The notes: a model not told the origin generated them from the sequence alone. 47,599 bases of DNA from Bacteroidales bacterium (GCA_014860665.1 JACZJI010000120.1:1-47599); one strand, 5' to 3'. Numbered from the stretch's first letter, positions 16,774-25,687 are shown. Numbers and translations: made by a program.

Positions 16774-19653
16774 ATGAAAACCGAAAATTGGAATTATAAA
16801 TCCAACATGGGGTTTATAATTGTTTTTGCACTTGCAATTATCATATTGACAATTGCTGGAATGTTTTTCAAAAAAAACCAAGAAAAATTATGGAAAAACC
16901 AGGCCATCCAAGAATTAAACAATCTTTCTGATTTTAAAGTACAACAGGTAAAATTATGGAAAACTGATATAATCACCGATTCCAAAGAAATTGCAGGCAG
17001 CCCCTTGTTATCCAGCACTGTTTTAAGCTGGCTCAAAAATAAAGATCCAAAGAAAAAAGAACTTATTGAGGGTAAATTTCTTTCCATATTGAAATACAAA
17101 CGGGATCATTCCGCCATGACACTGACAGATACTTCCGGGAATAAATTGATTTATATTTCCGATAAGTCCTCAGCCCGGCACCCGATAAAAAATCTTGTCT
17201 CCAGGGCAGTAAAAAACCAAAAAGAGGTCATCGGGGATTTCTATAAAGAATCTCCTAATGGGGCTGCGTTTATTGATATTGCGATTCCGGTTTTTAATCC
17301 AAATAAACAAATTGGAGCGGTTTTGGTATTCCAGATCGATCCGCAGATTAACCTTTTTTCTTCACTCAACAGCTCGACTAATCCCAGTTCAAGCAAAGAG
17401 TTTTTTCTTTTTGAGCGCAAAGGTGACTCTGTTTTGTTTATCAATAATCCCAAAAGAAGAGTAGATTCACAACTCACTTTTTATATTCCCCTTTCTGACA
17501 CTACAATTCCTGCAGTAAAATCAGTTTTACACGGACCTGGAACATACGAAGGAACCGGATTGCATAATCAAAAGGTACTTGAAGTTATTAACCATGTAAA
17601 AAATTCTCCCTGGTATCTAGAAGCTAAAATTGATCAAACCGAATTGTTTGCTCCCGTAAACGCCAAGTTAAAAATTTTGTCCTGGCTACTTATTGGTGGT
17701 CTTCTGTTCCTTTTTGTCGTTCTGTTTCTCATCATCCAATACATGCGCCGCAATTTCTATAAAGAAATACTGGAAGAAGAACGAAAAAAAAATGCCCTGA
17801 AAAGCCATTATGAATATGTGGTAAAATATGCCAACGATATTATTTTGCTGGAAGATGAAAACCTGCATATCGTTGAGGCAAATCAACGAGCTGTAGAAAC
17901 GTATCAATATACTCTGGATGAATTGCGGGAAATTGACATTATTCAGCTCATTGCCCCGGAAGAAAGGGAAAAAGGCAGAAAAAGGCTCACAGAAGTTGAA
18001 GCTACCGATGGTTACCTGGTGGAATCAGTTCATCAGCGAAAAGATGGAACTTTATTCGACGCAGAAATCAGTGCCCGGGTTATTTATGTGGACGGGAAGA
18101 AGTATTTCCATCAGGTTATCCGTGATATTACGGACCGGAAACGAGCAGAAAGAGCCCTGATTGAAAGCGAAGAACGTTTCCGTACCACTCTTTACAGCAC
18201 CGGCGATGCCATCATTACTACCGATACACACGGCAAAGTCCGGTATCTGAACAAAGTAGCCGAAAATTTAATAGGATGGACGGAAAATGAGGCAGAAGGG
18301 AAACCAATAAACGAAATCTTCAGAATTTATAGTGAAGATACCGGCCAGGAGTTGGAAAGTCCTGTAGAAAAAGTGCTGCGTGACGGAAAGATTATCTTTT
18401 TATCGAATCACACCAATCTGGTGACAAGAGATGGAAAAGAAATTCCCATTGGCGACAGCGGGGCACCCATTAAAGATACTAATGGAAATATTACCGGGGC
18501 TGTTCTGGTATTCCGCGACCTTCGAAAAGAGCGGGAAGTGAGAAGAGCGCTTGAAGAAAGCGAGCTGCATTACCGCAGCCTCACGGACAATGCTCCGGTA
18601 GGTATCTTCCGCACCCGGCCTGATGGCTATACAACTTTTGTAAATCCCGCCTGGTGCCAAATATCGGGCATGAAACCGGAACAGGCCCTGGGCGACGGAT
18701 GGCTGGCTGCCATTCACCCGGAAGACCTCGAAGCCGTTGCCAACGGTTGGAAAGACACCACTGAAAACAAAAAGGTGTCAGACCGAGAATACCGTTTTTT
18801 AAAACCGGATGGCAAGGTTGTTTATGTGCTGGAGCATACGGTTCCTGCCATTAATTCCGATGGCGAAATTAATGGGTTTGTTGGAACCATAACTGATATC
18901 ACTGAACGAAAGGAAAAGAATATTGCTTTGAAAGCTGCCCTTGAAAAGGCTCAGGAAAGCGACCGGTTGAAAACTGCATTTCTGATGAATATGTCCCATG
19001 AAATCCGCACCCCTATGAACGGCATCCTGGGCTTTATTGGACTGTTGAATGAGCCAAATTTAGAGGAGGAAAAAAAGGCAGAGTTCATCAGAATCATTAA
19101 TAAAAGCGGAGAGCGTTTGTTGAACACCATCAACGATATTATTGAAATTTCAAAAATTGAAATCGGGGATATCAGCCTGAAATATGAAACGGTGAACCTC
19201 TCCGAAATCATGCAGTTTTATTTTAAATTCTTCTCGGTTCAAGCCAAAGAAAAGAGATTAGACCTGGTTGTTTCAAAACAAATTGAAGGCGAGGCCGCAT
19301 TAATTAAAACAGACAGGCACAAATTGGACAGTATCCTCACAAACCTGTTGCGAAATGCCATGAAATTTACCAATGAAGGGAAAATTGAATTTGGCAATTT
19401 CAGGGAAAACGGAAACCTGTGCTTTTACGTAAAAGACACTGGAAAGGGAATTCCAAAAGAAAAGCTGGACAAAGTCTTCGAGCGCTTTATACAGGTGGAT
19501 GACGGATTAAGCCGGGGATACGAAGGCTCCGGCCTTGGATTATCCATTGTAAAAGCCTATGTGGAAGCTCTGGACGGTCATATTGAAGTTGATTCGGAAG
19601 TAGGAAAGGGCACTGTATTTACTTTTACCATTCCTTACAAACAATCTGTTTAA
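16774..19653 (+). CDS. Membrane sensor histidine kinase with three PAS domains
   Basis: Signal-sensing kinase of 959 residues. Order: membrane helix (about 12-30), an extracytoplasmic Cache-like sensor region (about 31-300), a second helix (about 302-325), PAS 1 (345-456), PAS 2 (462-585), PAS 3 (595-710), HisKA with phosphoacceptor His742 in SHEIRTPMNG, and an HATPase with N box NLLRNAMKF (about 857), DTGKGIP (about 889) and GSGLGLSIVKAY (about 919). It ends after the ATPase, with no receiver domain. No response regulator is next to it, so it is an orphan; its partner and signal cannot be deduced here. Confidence 0.93.
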   Translation: MKTENWNYKSNMGFIIVFALAIIILTIAGMFFKKNQEKLWKNQAIQELNNLSDFKVQQVKLWKTDIITDSKEIAGSPLLSSTVLSWLKNKDPKKKELIEGKFLSILKYKRDHSAMTLTDTSGNKLIYISDKSSARHPIKNLVSRAVKNQKEVIGDFYKESPNGAAFIDIAIPVFNPNKQIGAVLVFQIDPQINLFSSLNSSTNPSSSKEFFLFERKGDSVLFINNPKRRVDSQLTFYIPLSDTTIPAVKSVLHGPGTYEGTGLHNQKVLEVINHVKNSPWYLEAKIDQTELFAPVNAKLKILSWLLIGGLLFLFVVLFLIIQYMRRNFYKEILEEERKKNALKSHYEYVVKYANDIILLEDENLHIVEANQRAVETYQYTLDELREIDIIQLIAPEEREKGRKRLTEVEATDGYLVESVHQRKDGTLFDAEISARVIYVDGKKYFHQVIRDITDRKRAERALIESEERFRTTLYSTGDAIITTDTHGKVRYLNKVAENLIGWTENEAEGKPINEIFRIYSEDTGQELESPVEKVLRDGKIIFLSNHTNLVTRDGKEIPIGDSGAPIKDTNGNITGAVLVFRDLRKEREVRRALEESELHYRSLTDNAPVGIFRTRPDGYTTFVNPAWCQISGMKPEQALGDGWLAAIHPEDLEAVANGWKDTTENKKVSDREYRFLKPDGKVVYVLEHTVPAINSDGEINGFVGTITDITERKEKNIALKAALEKAQESDRLKTAFLMNMSHEIRTPMNGILGFIGLLNEPNLEEEKKAEFIRIINKSGERLLNTINDIIEISKIEIGDISLKYETVNLSEIMQFYFKFFSVQAKEKRLDLVVSKQIEGEAALIKTDRHKLDSILTNLLRNAMKFTNEGKIEFGNFRENGNLCFYVKDTGKGIPKEKLDKVFERFIQVDDGLSRGYEGSGLGLSIVKAYVEALDGHIEVDSEVGKGTVFTFTIPYKQSV

Positions 19654-19729
19654 ATTTATCATCACGCAGTTATCATCCTTTTCCGGATAAATCAGAAAAA
19701 CCGGTTGGATGCTGTGACACTATGAAATA

Positions 19730-19777
19730 ACAACTGACAGTTGTCGAAAAACAACTATAAGTAGCGTAATTACAACT
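19730..19777 (+). promoter_or_regulatory. Triple ACAACT boxes at 21-bp spacing before the XRE gene
   Basis: ACAACT occurs at 19730, 19751 and 19772, exactly 21 bp apart, so on the same DNA face. The first is part of a palindrome ACAACTG-A-CAGTTGT (19730-19744). The array ends about 18 bp before the -33 TTG (19796-19798) of the regulator's promoter, so it is a likely operator. Confidence 0.65.
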
Positions 19778-19795
19778 ATACGTATTTGAATTTTT

Positions 19796-19826
19796 TTGGC
19801 TGCCGCAAGGAGTGCAAATAACTTTG
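19796..19826 (+). promoter_or_regulatory. Promoter of the XRE regulator gene
   Basis: TTG at 19796-19798 and TAACTTTG at 19819-19826 with 20 bp between them match the Bacteroidota -33/-7 consensus (TTTG - 19 to 20 bp - TAnnTTTG). The ATG is 21 bp further on. Confidence 0.7.
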
Positions 19827-19847
19827 CATCAACAAAAAAATTAAAAA

Positions 19848-20135
19848 ATGTCACTTATGTTAAATACAAAAATGGTTGGCAATAAAATTGCCGAAGCAAG
19901 AAAGAAAATAAACATCTCTCAGTCCGAGCTTGCTGAACGTTTGTTCATCAGTGCTCAGGCTGTTGGAAAGTGGGAACGCGGAGAATCGATGCCCGACATC
20001 ATTACTTTTAACCGGCTGGCAGAAGTCCTGGGTGCAGACCTGAACTATTTCTCTGAAAACTTCCCGTCGGAACTCTCCGAAATAAAGGCTCCCGGAGTAA
20101 AAGACGATTTTACAGAAGTACTTTCCATATTATAG
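19848..20135 (+). CDS. XRE-family helix-turn-helix regulator, short form
   Basis: DNA-binding protein of 95 residues. Its HTH covers about residues 10-65: GNKIAEARKKINISQSELAERLFISAQAVGKWERGESMPDIITFNRLAEVLG. After it there are only about 30 residues (NYFSENFPSELSEIKAPG...). Close Bacteroidota relatives, as I recall them, continue into a pentapeptide-like repeat domain, so this copy may be truncated, although its promoter and operator-like boxes look intact. An alternative ATG at 19857 would drop three residues. It may autoregulate through the ACAACT boxes. Confidence 0.85.
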   Translation: MSLMLNTKMVGNKIAEARKKINISQSELAERLFISAQAVGKWERGESMPDIITFNRLAEVLGADLNYFSENFPSELSEIKAPGVKDDFTEVLSIL

Positions 20136-20526
20136 CTCATTAACAGCAGGTGTTATCCTGTGCAATGCGAAGAATCTACGTTTTGCTGAATGCAGATTTC
20201 CGGTGGCTTTCTTAATTTTTCATTCTTCATTGTCCCATTATCTGTTGGAAATGCCTAACTTAGTGGAATAAAACCGTTTGAAATGCCTAAATACCCTCTT
20301 TTGTTTCCGATATCTTACTTTTCTCTTGCGAGAATCAAGAGTACGTTTAACCTCATTTTAAACGGTAAACAAATAATACCATGAATTAAGATTATAAAGC
20401 ATCTATGAAATAACCCAACTAGGTTGGGTAATACATACAGAGAAGGTAAAATGATGTAGATAATTAAAAAAACAACAGGAAAAAAATAAGCTAAAACGAT
20501 TTGCAATTAATGTGATAATTAATATT
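20136..20526. other. Non-coding leader before the P-type ATPase
   Basis: About 390 bp with no credible gene. It holds a repeated word GAAATGCCTAA at 20248-20258 and 20280-20290 (32 bp apart), an inverted repeat CTCTTG/CAAGAG (20323-20341), and a 7-3-7 palindrome ACCCAAC-TAG-GTTGGGT (20413-20429) 98 bp before the ATPase ATG. These suggest regulated expression of the ATPase. Confidence 0.5.
20413..20429. promoter_or_regulatory. Palindromic operator candidate before the P-type ATPase
   Basis: Perfect inverted repeat ACCCAAC / GTTGGGT around TAG. Size and location fit a dimeric repressor site; the cognate regulator is unknown, though the XRE protein encoded just upstream is one candidate. Confidence 0.4.
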
Positions 20527-23100
20527 ATGGGAAAAGTCATTCAAATAGAAAAATATAGTGGCTTGTCCGAAGAGCAAGCCAGGCAGAAGCTGGAAAAAGA
20601 AGGCTTTAATGAACTTCCTTCTTCAAAGCCAAAAAATCTATTGCATATTATGTTTGGCGTGGTAAAAGAACCCATGTTCCTATTATTGGTTGCATGTGGT
20701 ACGCTATATCTGTTGCTTGGAGATTTACGGGAAGGACTGATGCTTTTAGGATTTGTATTTGTAATAATGGGTATTGAATTTTATCAGGAGAAGAAAACAG
20801 AAAAAGCCCTGGATGCATTGAAAGACCTTGCCAGCCCAAGAGCATTAGTCATTAGAGATGGAATTGAAAAAAGAATACCTGGCAAAGAAGTAGTAACTGA
20901 TGATATTGTAATGTTGCAAGAGGGCGACAGAGTTCCTGCCGATGCACTCGTTTTGTCGTGCAATAACCTTAAGGCTGACGAGTCATTACTTACTGGAGAA
21001 TCTGTTCCGGTCAGGAAAAGAGATGGAAAGAAAGGGGATTTGAATATTAGCCCTGGGGGCGATGATATTCCATATGTTTATTCAGGTTCAATGATTGTTC
21101 AGGGAAATGGCGTTGTAAAAATTGTGGCAACCGGACTGAACACCGAAATTGGAAAGATTGGGAAAGCATTGGAATCCGTAAAAGAAGAGCCTACAAAATT
21201 AAAAAAAGAGATGCGTATTCTGGTAAAGCGTTTGGCGATTATTGGAATTTCGCTTTGTGTTATAGTTATTGTTGTTTATACCTTGACCAGGGGTGATTTG
21301 CTAAATGGATTTTTGGCAGGTATTACATTAGCAATGGCTATGCTTCCTGAGGAATTTCCTGTAATTCTTACTATATTTCTTGCTCTTGGAGCCTGGCGTA
21401 TGTCAAAACATAATGTGCTGACCCGGAAACCTGCAGCCATTGAAACACTTGGATCGGCAACTGTATTGTGCACAGACAAAACAGGAACCCTGACACAAAA
21501 TAAAATGACAGTTACCCGATTATTTAATGGCAATGATTTTCATACTGTTTCTGCTAATACAGAATTTCCGGAACCATTTCATGAGATTGTAGAGTATGGA
21601 ATTTTATCGAGTCAGGTTAATCCTTTCGACCCCATGGAAAAAGCCATTACCAATATTGGTGATAAATATTTTAAAAATACAGAGCATCTTCACCCCGATT
21701 GGGTGATGGAAAAAGAATACGCTTTATCACAGGAAATGTTCGCTATGTCGAGGGTGTTTAACAGTACCGGAACAAAAGGCAAAATAATTGCAGCCAAAGG
21801 AGCACCGGAAGCAATATTTGACTTATGTCATCTTGATAAAGATAAGAAAAGTAAATACGAGAAGGCTGTTACTGAAATGGCATCATCGGGATTAAGGGTG
21901 TTAGGTGTTACCAAAGCAATAATAAATTCAGAGAGCCTACCTGAAAACCAGCATGATTTCAGTTTTGAATTTTTAGGATTGATCGGGTTGTCGGACCCCA
22001 TCAGGAAAAATATTTCTGATGCAGTTGCAGAATGTTACAAAGCCGGTATTCGGGTAATCATGATTACAGGTGATTATCCCGTAACGGCCATAAGTATAGC
22101 CAAAGAAATAGGGCTAAAAAATCCTGAATTATGCATTGCCGGAAATGAATTGCTGGAAATGAGTGAAAAGGATCTTTCCAAAAAGATAAAAGACGTAAAT
22201 GTTTTTGCCAGAGTTATACCTGAACAAAAACTGAAAATTGTTAACGCATTAAAGAAAAATAATGAAATCGTGGCGATGACGGGTGATGGAGTAAATGATG
22301 CTCCGGCATTGAAAACGGCAAACATCGGAATAGCTATGGGAGCAAAAGGAACTGATGTCGCAAGGGAGGCATCTTCTCTGGTACTGATGGATGATAATTT
22401 TGCTTCTATTGTTGGGGCAGTAAAAATGGGTCGTAGAATTTTTGATAATCTTCAAAAAGCATTCGGATATATCTTCGCCATTCATGTCCCCATCGCCGGA
22501 TTATCTTTAATTCCTGTTTTCTTTGCTGATATGCCATTAATTCTGTGGCCTGTGCATATTGTTTTTCTTGAATTAATAATCGACCCTGCCTGTTCTATAA
22601 TTTTTGAAGCCGAAAAAGAAGAAATGAATGTCATGTCACGTCCACCAAAAAATATTAATGAACCTTTTTTTGGTGCAAAAAAAATATTGTTAAGTTGCAT
22701 GCAAGGTGTTGGGATATTAATTATTTGTCTTCTGATTTATTTTATTGGTCAAAAAATGGGATACTCCGAAAAAGCTGTCAGAACATTTACGTTTGTAACA
22801 TTAATTGTATCAAACATCGCAGTTATTCTTTCAAACCGTTCCTGGACATCCAATATCTTTAAAATTCTCGTTACTCCAAACAAAGCGGTTAAATGGGTAG
22901 TTGGTGGAGCTATTTTATTTTTGATACTCATCCTAAATATTCCAGTTTTGTTAGACTTATTCCAGTTTGAAAAAATTGGGATAGTAGAAACACTAATTTG
23001 TGTATTTTCCGGGCTTTTTAGTATTACCTGGTTTGAATTATATAAATTTCGAAAAGCCCCTTTAGATCAAGGACTACTGGCCAATACCGCCGGTTTGTAA
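20527..23100 (+). CDS. Cation-translocating P-type ATPase (P2-like, substrate unknown)
   Basis: ATP-driven ion pump of 857 residues from ATG 20527 (MGKVIQIEKYSG; a GTG at 20512 is the alternative). It has the N-terminal cation-ATPase domain, actuator TGES (about residue 156), TM4 PEEFP (about 274), phosphorylated DKTGT (Asp about 317), TGDGVNDAPA (about 585) and a C-terminal membrane domain. It lacks heavy-metal-binding domains and a CPC motif. TM4 PEEFP and a TM6 region with HIVFLELIIDPACSI differ from the PEGLP and NLVTD signatures of bacterial Ca2+ pumps, so ion specificity is open. It stands alone behind a long leader. Confidence 0.9.
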   Translation: MGKVIQIEKYSGLSEEQARQKLEKEGFNELPSSKPKNLLHIMFGVVKEPMFLLLVACGTLYLLLGDLREGLMLLGFVFVIMGIEFYQEKKTEKALDALKDLASPRALVIRDGIEKRIPGKEVVTDDIVMLQEGDRVPADALVLSCNNLKADESLLTGESVPVRKRDGKKGDLNISPGGDDIPYVYSGSMIVQGNGVVKIVATGLNTEIGKIGKALESVKEEPTKLKKEMRILVKRLAIIGISLCVIVIVVYTLTRGDLLNGFLAGITLAMAMLPEEFPVILTIFLALGAWRMSKHNVLTRKPAAIETLGSATVLCTDKTGTLTQNKMTVTRLFNGNDFHTVSANTEFPEPFHEIVEYGILSSQVNPFDPMEKAITNIGDKYFKNTEHLHPDWVMEKEYALSQEMFAMSRVFNSTGTKGKIIAAKGAPEAIFDLCHLDKDKKSKYEKAVTEMASSGLRVLGVTKAIINSESLPENQHDFSFEFLGLIGLSDPIRKNISDAVAECYKAGIRVIMITGDYPVTAISIAKEIGLKNPELCIAGNELLEMSEKDLSKKIKDVNVFARVIPEQKLKIVNALKKNNEIVAMTGDGVNDAPALKTANIGIAMGAKGTDVAREASSLVLMDDNFASIVGAVKMGRRIFDNLQKAFGYIFAIHVPIAGLSLIPVFFADMPLILWPVHIVFLELIIDPACSIIFEAEKEEMNVMSRPPKNINEPFFGAKKILLSCMQGVGILIICLLIYFIGQKMGYSEKAVRTFTFVTLIVSNIAVILSNRSWTSNIFKILVTPNKAVKWVVGGAILFLILILNIPVLLDLFQFEKIGIVETLICVFSGLFSITWFELYKFRKAPLDQGLLANTAGL

Positions 23101-23496
23101 TTGAGCAGACTGTCCTAACTGGCGCGTGACATGATGAAATGTCAATGCCTGAAATAGGTTGACCACTTTTAGCAATTAAAAATGACAACTGAAGAACGGA
23201 CGTTTCGGTCCATCGAGTGAATGTTTCGATGCATTGAGTATCAATTTAGGTTCATTGAGTGTTTATTTCGGTCCATTGAGCAGATGTTTCTGTGCACCCA
23301 GCAGGTGCATTTGTAACGCGTAACAGGATTGAAGAATAAATGAGATTGCTTTCCCGATAAATCGGGACAGGCAGCCGGGCACCTCTCCTCGCAATGGTGA
23401 AAAATTCTGCATTTTTCATTCTAATTCTGCATTTTTCCTTTCCAATTTTCCTCAAAAATTGTTACCTTAGTAGGGCTTAACTAAAACTACTATACC
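23101..23496. other. Non-coding spacer with 21-bp repeats
   Basis: Nearly 400 bp between the ATPase and the glycosylase. It contains a small palindrome TGACAT...ATGTCA (23137-23153 area) and then the five-unit 21-bp repeat described separately. No credible gene; a minus-strand reading of 67 codons over the repeat has no family features. Confidence 0.5.
23202..23306. repeat. Five tandem degenerate 21-bp repeats
   Basis: Units begin at 23202, 23223, 23244, 23265 and 23286 with no indels. The consensus is about RTTTCGGTNCATTGAGYRNAT; unit 4 is nearest to it and unit 5 the most diverged. The 21-bp step is two helical turns. It ends 190 bp before the glycosylase ATG. Confidence 0.8.
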
Positions 23497-24321
23497 ATGC
23501 TGGAAATTCCTGAATCAAAGACTATCGGCTTTCAGGCCGCAAACACGCTTACAGGTAAAAAAATAACCGACGTTTTCACGGCTACCAGTAAGCATAAGTT
23601 TACTGCTTTTAAGGGTGACCCTGCCGGATACCCTGAATTTCTAACCGGGAGACAGATTCAAACGACACGTGGACATGGAATGTTTGTTGATCTGCTCTTT
23701 GATAAACACATATCTCTGACCATCGGCGAAGGCACCAATATGCGGTACTATTCGTCCTTTGAAAAGCCGCCGGATAAGTACCAGTTGCTTCTGGTATTTA
23801 ACGACGACAGTGTTGTGGCGTTCAACGTTGCCATGTATGGCGGAATATGGGCGTACGAGGGGGAGTTTGATAACAAGTATCACCACTTAAGCCTCAAATG
23901 TATTTCTCCTTTGGACGATGCCTTTAATGAATCCTGTTTTGATGAGCTTTTCAGAAATACTTCAAAGAACATCTCGCTCAAAGCTTTGCTTGCCACCGAA
24001 CAGCGCATTCCGGGACTGGGCAACGGCGTACTGCAGGATATTTTGTTCAATGCGGAACTTCATCCCAAACGCAAAAAATCCACGTTGACAGATTTCGAGG
24101 AAGAAGAACTGTTTCACAGTCTGAAAACAACTTTAAAGAAAATGACACGTCTGGGAGGAAGGGATACTGAAAAGGATCTGTATGGAAACAACGGTGGTTA
24201 CAGAACCATACTTTCCAAAAACACGGTCAAAAGGCCCTGTCCCAACTGCGGGCATGAGATTGTTAAAGAGGCTTACCTGGGAGGGGCCATTTACTTCTGC
24301 CCGAATTGTCAGTCGGCTTAG
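23497..24321 (+). CDS. Fpg/Nei-family DNA glycosylase lacking the N-terminal proline
   Basis: Base-excision-repair-type protein of 274 residues. It has the family N-terminal beta-sandwich, the H2TH segment (ALLATEQRIPGLGNGVLQDILFNAELHPKRK) and a C-terminal zinc finger CPNC...CPNC (about residues 248-271). The mature N-terminus is unusual: Met is followed by Leu and then Glu3 (MLEIPES) rather than the catalytic Pro2-Glu3 of Fpg and Nei, and the zinc-finger Arg is also missing (GGAIYFCPNCQ). It therefore belongs to a divergent branch common in Bacteroidota and Firmicutes that may have altered chemistry. Confidence 0.85.
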   Translation: MLEIPESKTIGFQAANTLTGKKITDVFTATSKHKFTAFKGDPAGYPEFLTGRQIQTTRGHGMFVDLLFDKHISLTIGEGTNMRYYSSFEKPPDKYQLLLVFNDDSVVAFNVAMYGGIWAYEGEFDNKYHHLSLKCISPLDDAFNESCFDELFRNTSKNISLKALLATEQRIPGLGNGVLQDILFNAELHPKRKKSTLTDFEEEELFHSLKTTLKKMTRLGGRDTEKDLYGNNGGYRTILSKNTVKRPCPNCGHEIVKEAYLGGAIYFCPNCQSA

Positions 24322-24712
24322 GGTTTTTGGCATTGGCATTGGCCGTCCCACTTTGGATTTTAGCCTTTGATATTTGTGTTCCGTGTCATGAAACGTGTGC
24401 CAGGAGGGATGTGATGTGTTTTCATAAAAACAAATTTCTCATTCTTCATACCTCTTTTGTCGTTCTGTTTATTTATTTGAATACTTTTGATATTGTAATG
24501 GAATAAAATGGCAGCTATATCAAAAAACCAGTACTGTTTGATTAGTGAACCGGAGGCTGGAAATTAGCCCCGGAGCATTCAAATTGTAAATTGCTTTTTG
24601 GTCCCTGTACCTCCTGTAAAACAGCGGCTGGACTTTATTAATTATTATACTGGCGCTCTGGATAAACTCCTGCTGCCAAACGAAAGATTAACCTTAATAA
24701 ACAAGTCGGATA
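24322..24712. other. Non-coding spacer before the LytTR gene
   Basis: About 390 bp. A 66-codon reading across 24306-24506 overlaps the end of the glycosylase gene and lacks family or ribosome-site support. I see no clear promoter, hairpin or repeat apart from the short GGCATT reiteration at 24329-24340. Confidence 0.4.
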
Positions 24713-25561
24713 TTGGCAACAAATAAAAATATTGATCAATTTATCATCTTAACGAAGAAGCAATTTAAGACTTACCTCGGAATCACTATATCAGTTTTTC
24801 TGTTTATTCTTTTTTTCCAGCCTTTTACTTTTGAAAAGTTTGAATTCGACAACAAACTTCTGTTTATTGCAGGTTTCGGATTAATTATCCTTATTTTGCT
24901 CTTCATATCACAGATCATATTTCAAAGCCGCCTCATGCAGGCAGAGGAAGAGATGAGCGAAAATTCGCTTCATATACCCTTGTATTTTTTCACTCAGGTA
25001 GTCACCACCAGCCTTGCTTTTATTTTTTATATCCGCTACGTCGGACAGACCCACATTACTTTTGACATCGTAGTAAAGGTAATCTTTATTACCATGAGTC
25101 TGCCGATTACGCTTTATCTCAAAAACAAGCTTGATTCGTATCAGGTTCGTCTGAAAAAACTTTTACATGAATCCCGCGCAATGCAAGACAAACTAAAGCA
25201 GTTTTCAGAAAACTATACCAACAAGTTTATTGAATTAATATCGGAAAACGAGTCGGATAATTTCCGGTTACTGGTTTCTGAAATTGTTTTTATAAAATCG
25301 GCCAACAATTATGTGGAAATAGGATATCATGATGAGGGGGTCGTGAAAAAGAAGATGATCAGAAACACGCTGAGGAATGTTGAACAGCAACTTCAGGAAT
25401 TCAACAACTTTATCCGTACACACCGCACCAGTATTGTGAATATACAATACATTAACAAGCTCAATAAAAACTTCGATACCTATTGGCTAAGCCTTGATAA
25501 TACGAAAGAATCCATCCCCGTGTCCAGACAATACTTAATGGCCGTAAAAGAGCTGCTGTAA
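24713..25561 (+). CDS. LytTR-domain membrane transcriptional regulator
   Basis: Predicted one-component regulator of 282 residues. The N-terminal half has four hydrophobic segments (about residues 20-38, 48-68, 90-108 and 118-135), a linker helix follows, and a LytTR DNA-binding domain fills about residues 180-280 (LLVSEIVFIKSANNYVEIGYHD ... IRTHRTSIVNIQYI). The TTG start at 24713 is chosen because the next Met is inside the second membrane region and the upstream reading has no ATG. It is followed 149 bp later by the radical SAM gene in the same direction, so it may control that gene and the desaturase. Confidence 0.87.
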   Translation: MATNKNIDQFIILTKKQFKTYLGITISVFLFILFFQPFTFEKFEFDNKLLFIAGFGLIILILLFISQIIFQSRLMQAEEEMSENSLHIPLYFFTQVVTTSLAFIFYIRYVGQTHITFDIVVKVIFITMSLPITLYLKNKLDSYQVRLKKLLHESRAMQDKLKQFSENYTNKFIELISENESDNFRLLVSEIVFIKSANNYVEIGYHDEGVVKKKMIRNTLRNVEQQLQEFNNFIRTHRTSIVNIQYINKLNKNFDTYWLSLDNTKESIPVSRQYLMAVKELL

Positions 25562-25679
25562 AGGCGAAGGGACGAATGACATTCCCGCTTTATTAATGTC
25601 ATACACCCTTTAAAAGGCCCTTAAATCCCAAAATCCATTGCATTAATCCCTTCTTTTTTTTTCACAGGAAACATCGATT

Positions 25680-25687
25680 TAACTTTG
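25680..25687 (+). promoter_or_regulatory. -7 promoter element of the radical SAM-desaturase operon
   Basis: TAACTTTG, a full match to TAnnTTTG, 23 bp before the ATG. It indicates that the radical SAM gene starts its own transcript rather than being read only from the LytTR gene. Confidence 0.6.

Noticed and set aside
23101..23201. Insertion-sequence end remnant after the P-type ATPase
   Set aside because: A small TGACAT/ATGTCA palindrome and an abrupt change in composition hinted at one, but no transposase fragment, terminal repeat pair or target duplication could be identified.
23202..23306. CRISPR array
   Set aside because: Units are directly adjacent 21-bp repeats without unique spacers, and no cas gene is nearby.
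24306..24506. Small hydrophobic plus-strand reading of 66 codons
   Set aside because: Overlaps the end of the glycosylase gene, lacks a ribosome site and family resemblance.
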